Shown piece after piece: positions 35,083-40,222 of a DNA stretch of 40,222 nucleotides. The notes beneath the pieces are model-generated. The model ran no database searches. It had not been told where the DNA came from and was given only the letters and a program-made list of their open reading frames with translations. Every line of letters begins with the position of its first letter. Position 1 is the first letter of the stretch. A program made the translations under genes and the position numbers. This DNA is from Ignavibacteriota bacterium (lineage in GTDB: Bacteria > Bacteroidota > Ignavibacteria > Ignavibacteriales > Melioribacteraceae), in NCBI GenBank assembly GCA_002746605.1, contig PDPT01000021.1:1-40222 (forward strand). Direction: 5' to 3'.

Positions 35083-35141
35083 GTAAAAGTTTTGCAGCTA
35101 AAATATAATTTGTAAAAAGCAAAAACTTTACGCTTTAGCTG
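35083..35141 (+). ncRNA. Interlocked hairpins, possible pseudoknot, upstream of rnpB
   Basis: Two inverted repeats interlock. GTAAAAGTTTTGC (35083-35095) pairs with GCAAAAACTTTAC (35119-35131) at 11 of 13 positions. CAGCTAAA (35095-35102) pairs perfectly with TTTAGCTG (35134-35141). The order left1-left2-right1-right2 is that of an H-type pseudoknot or of two alternative folds. No gene spans the 35029-35304 gap. It may be the 3' end of the export mRNA or a small RNA; this is inference. Confidence 0.35.
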
Positions 35142-35304
35142 AATATTTGTTCTATTTTGCCCTCTCTTAACTCTATTTATTTCTCTAAAATAATAAAAAA
35201 AAATTAAGATTGTGCACTTTATTTAAAAAAATTAAAAACTTTTTATTATATTCATATTAGATTAGAAATAAAATAATAAATAAAAAAATAAGAAGAAAGA
35301 TTTA

Positions 35305-35742
35305 TGATTCAAGTTGGGCAATTGCTACTCTTTTGTAATAAGCTGGAGTAGAGGAAAGTCCGAACACCAAGGACAGAGTGCCGGGTAACGCCCGGGGATT
35401 TATTATGAAAATAATAAATTACGGAAAGTGCCACAGAAAATAAACTTTCTTGCGATAGCAGGATAAAGGTGAAAAGGCAGGGTAAGAGCCTACCGCTTTG
35501 ATAGTAATATCAGAGGTCTCTTTTTAGAGAGTTCCTAAATATAGGAATCACGGTAAACCCCACTTGGTGCAAGGTTAAGTAGAAAATTTTACAATATTGA
35601 TTTGTAAGAGGGTGTTCTCCCAATATTTTCGGGTAAACCGCTTGAGTTCCAAAGTAATTTGGAACCTAGATAAATAATTGCCGTTCGTTTTTCTTCTTGA
35701 AGAATACGAATTACAGAATTCGGCTTATAGACTTGAATTGAA
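35305..35742 (+). ncRNA. rnpB: RNase P RNA, bacterial type A
   Basis: The catalytic RNA of RNase P removes tRNA 5' leaders. The P1 helix closes it: ATTCAAGT (35307-35314) pairs with ACTTGAAT (35731-35738), extendable by G-U pairs. Conserved core blocks appear in order: GAGGAAAGTCCG (35352-35363), AGAGTGCCGGGTAACGCCCG, AAGTGCCACAGAAA, GGTGAAAAGGCAGGGTAAGA, GGTAAACCCCACTTGGTGCA, CCGCTTGAG, CCTAGATAAATAATTGCCG and the P4 partner CGGCTTATAG (35721-35730). The total length, about 438 nt, is normal to slightly long; AU-rich arms replace GC-rich ones. The ends are set by P1. Confidence 0.95.
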
Positions 35743-35768
35743 AATTTTTCTTCTACCATTAAAAGAGT

Positions 35769-37487
35769 ATGGTAAAGAAAAAGTGGACATTAAAAGAGCC
35801 TCCGGAACACAATAGTGTATTGGCATTAGCTGATAGTCTCAATATTTCTATGGTTTTATCGGAGCTTCTTATTCAAAGAGGTATAACAAATTTCTTTGAA
35901 GCAAAAAAATTCTTCAGACCAAATTTAGATGAACTTCATGATCCGTATCTAATGGATGATATGGAAAAAGCTGCTACGCGTGTTATAAATGCTATTACAA
36001 ATAATGAAAGAATTTGTGTTTTTGGTGATTATGATGTAGATGGAACATGTTCGGCTTCTTTAATGTATTTATTCCTAAAAGAGCTTGGAGCAAATGTATT
36101 TGTTTACATTCCGAACAGATTAACAGAAGGATACGGTTTATCTATCCAAGGTATTAACAATGTAGTTCAAGAAGAAGCATCTCTAATAATATCGGTCGAT
36201 TGCGGAATAACGGCAGTTGAAGAAATTGATTACGCCAATACTTTTGGGATAGATACAATTATTTGTGATCATCATCAACCGAAAGAAGAACTGCCTAACT
36301 CATACGCAATTCTTGATCCTTTAAAGCCCGGCTGTGAGTATCCGTTCAAATATCTTTCAGGTGCCGGAGTAGCATTTAAACTTGCAAGAGCAATCGCCTA
36401 CAGATTCGGTAATAAAGATATGGTCTTTCAATATTTGGATTTGGTTGCTTTGGCAGGTGCGGCTGATATTGTTCCTCTAATTAATGAGAACAGAATACTT
36501 GTAAAAACGGGAATTGAACAAATAAATAGTAATCCCAGACCGGGAATAAAAGCCTTAATAAAATCAGCCAGAATGGAACCGGGTAATCTTTCTGCCGGAC
36601 AAATTGTATTTACACTTGCACCGAGAATAAATGCAGTAGGAAGACTTGGAGATGCAAACAGAGCTGTTGAGCTATTTAATACTGATAGTTTTGAGGAAGC
36701 CGAGAGATTAGCAAAGGTACTTGAATCTGAGAATCTTGAAAGAAGAAAAATTGATGAAGTAACTTATTCGCACGCAATTGAGATGGTTGAATCGATGATA
36801 AGCGGAGAAGAAGATGAATTTGGTATTGTATTGCACCATGATTCGTGGCATCCGGGTGTAGTTGGAATTGTTGCTTCCAGGTTGGTCGAGAAATTTTATA
36901 AACCGTCAATAATGCTTACAACAATTGACGGCGTTGCAAAAGGTTCGGCTCGCAGTATCCCCGGTTTTAATATTTATGAAGCCATCGAAGAATGTAAAGA
37001 TTTAATTGTTCAATTCGGCGGACACAAAGCAGCGGCGGGATTAGAAATTGAAGTTGATAATATTCCTGAATTCAGAAAGAAGTTTAATGAAATATTAAAA
37101 TTAAAATTGCAAGCTGAGGATATTACGCCCGAAATAAAGATTGATTCAAAAATTTCACTCTGCGAAATTACGCCAAAATTTGTAAGAGTACTTGAACAAT
37201 TTGCTCCGTTTGGTCCCGGTAATATGCGCCCAGTTTTTCAGGCTGAAGATGTAATGGTTGTTAACACACCCAGAATAGTTGGAACAAACCATTTTATTAC
37301 AACTTTTTCTCACAATGTTAATGATAAAGTTTTTGATGCAATTGGTTTTAATTTGGGTAAATTTGTAGTTGAGTTTGAAAAAAATAATTCTAATTTGGTC
37401 GATATAGTTTTTACTATCGAGAAAATTGTTAAAGACGGAAGAACATATCCACAAATAAGAGTTAAAGATATAAGAATAAAAAATTGA
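35769..37487 (+). CDS. recJ: Single-stranded-DNA-specific exonuclease RecJ
   Basis: RecJ is a 5'-3' exonuclease of the DHH family used in RecF-pathway recombination and mismatch and base-excision repair. The 572-residue protein has FGDYDVDG (85-92), ISVDCGITAVEE and CDHHQP (166-171) as metal-binding motifs, a DHHA1 domain with FGGHKAAAG (about 417-425) and a C-terminal OB fold. The length is normal. Its ATG lies 27 nt after the end of rnpB, so it may be read through from the RNA promoter. It is followed by yebC and ruvC, giving a small DNA-processing cluster. Confidence 0.95.
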   Translation: MVKKKWTLKEPPEHNSVLALADSLNISMVLSELLIQRGITNFFEAKKFFRPNLDELHDPYLMDDMEKAATRVINAITNNERICVFGDYDVDGTCSASLMYLFLKELGANVFVYIPNRLTEGYGLSIQGINNVVQEEASLIISVDCGITAVEEIDYANTFGIDTIICDHHQPKEELPNSYAILDPLKPGCEYPFKYLSGAGVAFKLARAIAYRFGNKDMVFQYLDLVALAGAADIVPLINENRILVKTGIEQINSNPRPGIKALIKSARMEPGNLSAGQIVFTLAPRINAVGRLGDANRAVELFNTDSFEEAERLAKVLESENLERRKIDEVTYSHAIEMVESMISGEEDEFGIVLHHDSWHPGVVGIVASRLVEKFYKPSIMLTTIDGVAKGSARSIPGFNIYEAIEECKDLIVQFGGHKAAAGLEIEVDNIPEFRKKFNEILKLKLQAEDITPEIKIDSKISLCEITPKFVRVLEQFAPFGPGNMRPVFQAEDVMVVNTPRIVGTNHFITTFSHNVNDKVFDAIGFNLGKFVVEFEKNNSNLVDIVFTIEKIVKDGRTYPQIRVKDIRIKN

Positions 37488-37510
37488 AATTAGTTTAAGG
37501 AGAAAGAAAT

Positions 37511-38239
37511 ATGTCGGGTCACTCAAAGTGGTCTACCATTAAAAGAAAGAAAGCTGCCGCCGATCAAAAACGCGGTAAAATATTTACAAAACTTATAAAA
37601 GAGATAACTGTTGCAGCAAGACAAGGCGGGGGAGATGCCGATGCAAATCCGAGATTAAGATTGGCTGTTGATAATGCTAAATCTGCAAACATGCCTTTAG
37701 ATAATATTGAAAGAGCAATAAAGAAAGCAACCGGCGAACTTGAAGATGTAAGTTATTTGGAATTAACTTACGAAGGTTATGGACCGGGCGGAGTTGCAAT
37801 ATTAGTTGAAAGTGTAACGGATAATAAAAATAGAACGGTTGCGGAAGTAAGGCATGCATTTTCTAAAAACGGAGGGAGCCTTGGCGAAAACGGTTCAGTT
37901 GCCTGGATGTTTGATAGAAAAGGTGTAATAACTTTACCTAAGCAAGATAAAACTGAAGATGATTTAATGGAAATAGTTTTAGAAGCCGGAGCTGAAGATT
38001 TAAGTACTGAAGAAGATTTCTTTGAAATTACAGCAGCGGTAGAAGATTTTGAAAATGTTCGTAAAGCTGTTACCGAAGCCGGAATGGAAGTTGAAAATGC
38101 TTCTTTACAATGGATTGCAAAAAACACTGTCGATGTATCTGGCGATACCGAAGAAAAATTGATTAAGCTGATAGATATGTTGGAAGATAATGATGATGTG
38201 CAAAATGTTTTTACAAATGCAGATTTTGCCGAAGAATAG
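37511..38239 (+). CDS. yebC: YebC/TACO1 family protein
   Basis: The 242-residue protein is a full-length YebC-type member: MSGHSKWSTIKRKKAAADQK opening, LRLAVDNAKSANMPLDNIERAIKKA, LTYEGYGPGGVAILVESVTDNKNRT and the GSVAWMFDRKG block. Family members were long annotated as transcription regulators; several are now linked to translation, including relief of stalling at proline runs. AAGGAG precedes ATG 37511. The gene is adjacent to ruvC, the order seen in many bacteria. Cytoplasmic. Confidence 0.95.
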   Translation: MSGHSKWSTIKRKKAAADQKRGKIFTKLIKEITVAARQGGGDADANPRLRLAVDNAKSANMPLDNIERAIKKATGELEDVSYLELTYEGYGPGGVAILVESVTDNKNRTVAEVRHAFSKNGGSLGENGSVAWMFDRKGVITLPKQDKTEDDLMEIVLEAGAEDLSTEEDFFEITAAVEDFENVRKAVTEAGMEVENASLQWIAKNTVDVSGDTEEKLIKLIDMLEDNDDVQNVFTNADFAEE

Positions 38240-38251
38240 TTTGTAAGCAAA

Positions 38252-38788
38252 ATGATTATTTTTGGTGTAGATCCCGGAACAATATTTACAGGTTTTGGGA
38301 TTATTACATCCGATGGAATAAAACTAAAATATTTAGACAGTGGAATTGTAAAGCCTAATCCCAATGAAGAACTTTCTCAAAAGTTAAAGCATATTTATTT
38401 AGAATTAGAAAAAAAAATTCAAATACATAAGCCGGAAGTATTTTGTCTTGAAACGGCTTTTTACGGTAAGAATGTACAATCGGCTATGAAAATAGGATAT
38501 GTAAGAGGAGTGGCAATGTTGGCTGCCACAATGAATAATTTGGACTGTTTTGAATATTCCCCTCGTGAAATAAAAAAAGCGGTTGTAGGTAACGGCTCCG
38601 CATCCAAAGAACAAGTTCAATACATGATAAAAAATATTTTAAGTTTTAAGAAAGATAAATTAAAATTTGATGAAACCGATGCCCTCGCTGTATCGGTCTG
38701 CCACTCTATTAAAATCAATTCCTTTGTATCTTCAAACAAAAATTGGAAAGCATTTATCAAGCAAAATCCTGATAGAATAGTTGAGTGA
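38252..38788 (+). CDS. ruvC: Holliday junction resolvase RuvC
   Basis: The 178-residue nuclease cuts Holliday junctions with RuvAB. The RNase H-like acidic residues are seen in FGVDPGT (Asp7), VFCLETAFY (Glu near 68) and FDETDALAVSVCH (Asp near 141-144). A conserved AMKIGYVRGVAMLAA segment and the YSPREIKKAVVGNGSASKEQ segment match the family. It starts 12 nt after yebC with a weak ribosome site. The last 20 residues are unremarkable. ruvA and ruvB are not in the window. Confidence 0.95.
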   Translation: MIIFGVDPGTIFTGFGIITSDGIKLKYLDSGIVKPNPNEELSQKLKHIYLELEKKIQIHKPEVFCLETAFYGKNVQSAMKIGYVRGVAMLAATMNNLDCFEYSPREIKKAVVGNGSASKEQVQYMIKNILSFKKDKLKFDETDALAVSVCHSIKINSFVSSNKNWKAFIKQNPDRIVE

Positions 38789-38807
38789 CTTAACTTCTCA
38801 AATGTTT

Positions 38808-38828
38808 TTATTATTTTTCAAATAATAA
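38808..38828. terminator. AT-only hairpin between ruvC and the DUF423 gene
   Basis: TTATTATTT (38808-38816) and AAATAATAA (38820-38828) form a perfect 9-bp stem with a TTC loop, followed by CTTTT, between two converging genes. The position suits a terminator, but with no GC pairs the strength is doubtful. Confidence 0.35.
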
Positions 38829-38878
38829 CTTTTCGCATTTTTAATATTTGAAACTAAACTTTTTAAATTTATATAGTT

Positions 38879-39238
38879 TTAATCTTTATTTTTTAATACT
38901 TTAAATATAATAGAAAGCCAACCGAGTATTAAACACAAACCGCCAATCGGAGTTATCATCGGTAATATTCTAACGCTGGTGATTGTATAAAAATAGAGTG
39001 AAAATGAAAAAAGAATAATTCCGACCAATATTAAATAGAAAGATATATTTAATTTATACTTTGAATTTAAAGCAATTACAAGCAAAACAACCGAATGGAT
39101 TAAATGATAAAAAACGCCTGTCTCATAAATTTTCAGCATTTCCGGAGTTAGAAGTTTTTTTAATCCGTGTGCACCAAAAGCACCGAGAGTAACGGCGAGT
39201 GCCCCCATAAAAGCAGAGATGATAATTCTATTTTTCAT
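38879..39238 (-). CDS. DUF423 family membrane protein
   Basis: The 119-residue protein has four hydrophobic helices (about 5-25, 43-60, 65-85, 93-113) and the DUF423 pattern: GALAVTLGAFGAHGLKKLL, then YETGVFYHLIHSVVLLVIAL and ITPIGGLCLILGWLSI. Related to E. coli YgdD; the function is not known. It sits in the inner membrane. It lies 30 nt downstream of the amylase gene on the same strand, but a functional link is unlikely. Confidence 0.9.
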   Translation of the reverse strand: MKNRIIISAFMGALAVTLGAFGAHGLKKLLTPEMLKIYETGVFYHLIHSVVLLVIALNSKYKLNISFYLILVGIILFSFSLYFYTITSVRILPMITPIGGLCLILGWLSIIFKVLKNKD

Positions 39239-39268
39239 TTAATATAAAATTTTTTAATTTTTGATAAT

Positions 39269-40222
39269 TTAGTCCGTAGTAAAATCGTAAATTGGTGTTG
39301 CTGCCGAAACGGATATTTTTTCTTTACTTGCAACTGCTAAATGATTTCTGTGCCTAATTACTAAATAGTAGTCATCGCTTGGTGCATCTAAAGGAATTTT
39401 TGTTGAACCGTCTTCAAGACAAAGCATTCCGTTATTTTTTACAAAAACACTTTTTGATACAATTGCTTCGTCATTTAGCGTATAGTATAATTCCACTAAA
39501 ACCCAATCAACAATTGACTCATCAATATTTTCTACCGTTCGTTGGTCTTTTGTGTATGGTGATATTAACGGTAATAAATTGTTATCTCTAAGAGTAGTAT
39601 TCATTAAATGGGTTTGTGTGTTGTAAGCTCCTTGCAGAAAAATTTTAGCTTCTATAGTAACGCCTTCAATCCAAACGGAATAACTTTTTGCAGGTACCTT
39701 AATATTTGCTATACCATTGGCATCAACTGAAGTATAGATGCTTGCGGAATTATCAAGTAAGTTTACAAATACTTTACCCTGAGCTGTATTAATTCCATGA
39801 TCTACATCTAATGTATTATCAGCGTAATTGATTGCAACTAACAAATCTCTACTGCCCGGAGCTTCGCTCATAACTTGATATAAAAGTGTCTTATTTGCAG
39901 AACCCGAATTAAAATTCTGAGCATACGGAGTATTAAATCTGCTCAAATAATCAATTTGGTCAGCTCTGAAAATATATTTTTTATGGATATTCCAAAGTTC
40001 ATTTATTTCTTTTTTCATTCCGGGTATGTTGTAGCCAGGGAAAGGTTTATAATCGGGCATTGTGTAATAATCGGGATAAAAAACGCTAGGCAGACCAACT
40101 TGATTGTTTGTGAGAAGGTAGGTATATCCGAGTATCGGATCGTTTAAAACTACATGGTCTGCATCTCTTGTATCATGATTATTTAAGAAAGTTACAACAT
40201 TAAATCCGCTCATTCCCGCACC
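39269..40222 (-). CDS. Secreted GH13 alpha-amylase family protein, C-terminal part (5' end outside window)
   Basis: The frame enters from the right edge (first codons GAGMSGFNVV) and ends at TAA 39269. VTFLNNHDTRDADH near the visible start is GH13 conserved region IV, with the transition-state-stabilising Asp; conserved regions I-III lie outside the window. An all-beta domain C follows (LLVAINYADNTLD...YSVWIEG). The last 125 residues (VTIEAKIFLQGAYN...VVDWVLVEL-like...LVIRHRNHLAV...YDFTTD) form a surface-protein module common in Bacteroidota. That module normally continues into a GDxNGDG-type segment; here it stops at YDFTTD. It should degrade starch or glycogen outside the cytoplasm. Confidence 0.85.
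   Translation of the reverse strand, partial: GAGMSGFNVVTFLNNHDTRDADHVVLNDPILGYTYLLTNNQVGLPSVFYPDYYTMPDYKPFPGYNIPGMKKEINELWNIHKKYIFRADQIDYLSRFNTPYAQNFNSGSANKTLLYQVMSEAPGSRDLLVAINYADNTLDVDHGINTAQGKVFVNLLDNSASIYTSVDANGIANIKVPAKSYSVWIEGVTIEAKIFLQGAYNTQTHLMNTTLRDNNLLPLISPYTKDQRTVENIDESIVDWVLVELYYTLNDEAIVSKSVFVKNNGMLCLEDGSTKIPLDAPSDDYYLVIRHRNHLAVASKEKISVSAATPIYDFTTD

Noticed and set aside
1..40222. tRNA genes, CRISPR arrays, insertion sequences or prophage genes
   Set aside because: I looked in the intergenic stretches on both strands and saw no cloverleaf, no regularly spaced repeats, and no transposase or integrase motif.

Overview
This 40.2 kb window is AT-rich chromosomal DNA from a Gram-negative bacterium of the Bacteroidota/Ignavibacteriota (FCB) type. 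The evidence is a fused lpxC-fabZ gene, a uppS-bamA-ompH-ompH-lpxD-lpxC/fabZ-lpxA order, split heptose genes (rfaE1, rfaE2), a full lipid A and outer-membrane assembly set, a TAnnTTTG-type promoter element before lexA, and frequent TTG/GTG starts. I favour an Ignavibacteria-like organism; that placement is inference, since I could run no search.

Layout. 1-3480: the end of an unidentified gene, a GC-rich inverted repeat, decayed small reading frames, a degenerate sensor kinase with three receiver domains (minus strand), and a remnant of an OsmC-type gene. 3485-4626 (minus): a DhnA/FbaB-type aldolase overlapped by a glyoxalase-fold (VOC) gene. 4825-6181 (plus): a lexA operon with a candidate autoregulatory operator pair, followed by a stand-alone WYL-like protein and a small protein with a nuclease-like fold but no complete active site. 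6323-24095 (plus): a long envelope-biogenesis run: uppS, bamA, two ompH/skp, lpxD, lpxC-fabZ, lpxA, a LipM-like octanoyltransferase, a secreted propeller protein, rfaE1, rfaE2, tamB and rnr, mostly touching or overlapping. 24139-27303: a large secreted fusion of zinc peptidase, TolB-like propeller and outer-membrane barrel. 27436-29649: an exported phosphatase-superfamily enzyme, an FmdB zinc ribbon and a lipoprotein with a C-terminal membrane anchor. 29814-35028: a promoter and an operon with a LolA-like protein, two FtsX/LolE-type permeases, a LolD-type ATPase and a porin-like outer-membrane protein. 35305-35742: RNase P RNA (rnpB). 35769-38788: recJ, yebC, ruvC. 38879 to the end (minus): DUF423 and the C-terminal part of a secreted GH13 alpha-amylase that runs off the window.

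How the genes work together. The central block supplies the undecaprenyl carrier, lipid A acylation and heptose activation, BamA/Skp barrel assembly and TamB lipid or protein transport to the outer membrane. The 29.8-35.0 kb operon looks like a separate trans-envelope route with periplasmic carrier, inner-membrane ABC motor and outer-membrane barrel. The best candidates for undescribed biology are this export operon, the lexA-WYL-nuclease-like operon, the peptidase-propeller-barrel fusion, and a pseudoknot-capable RNA segment upstream of rnpB.
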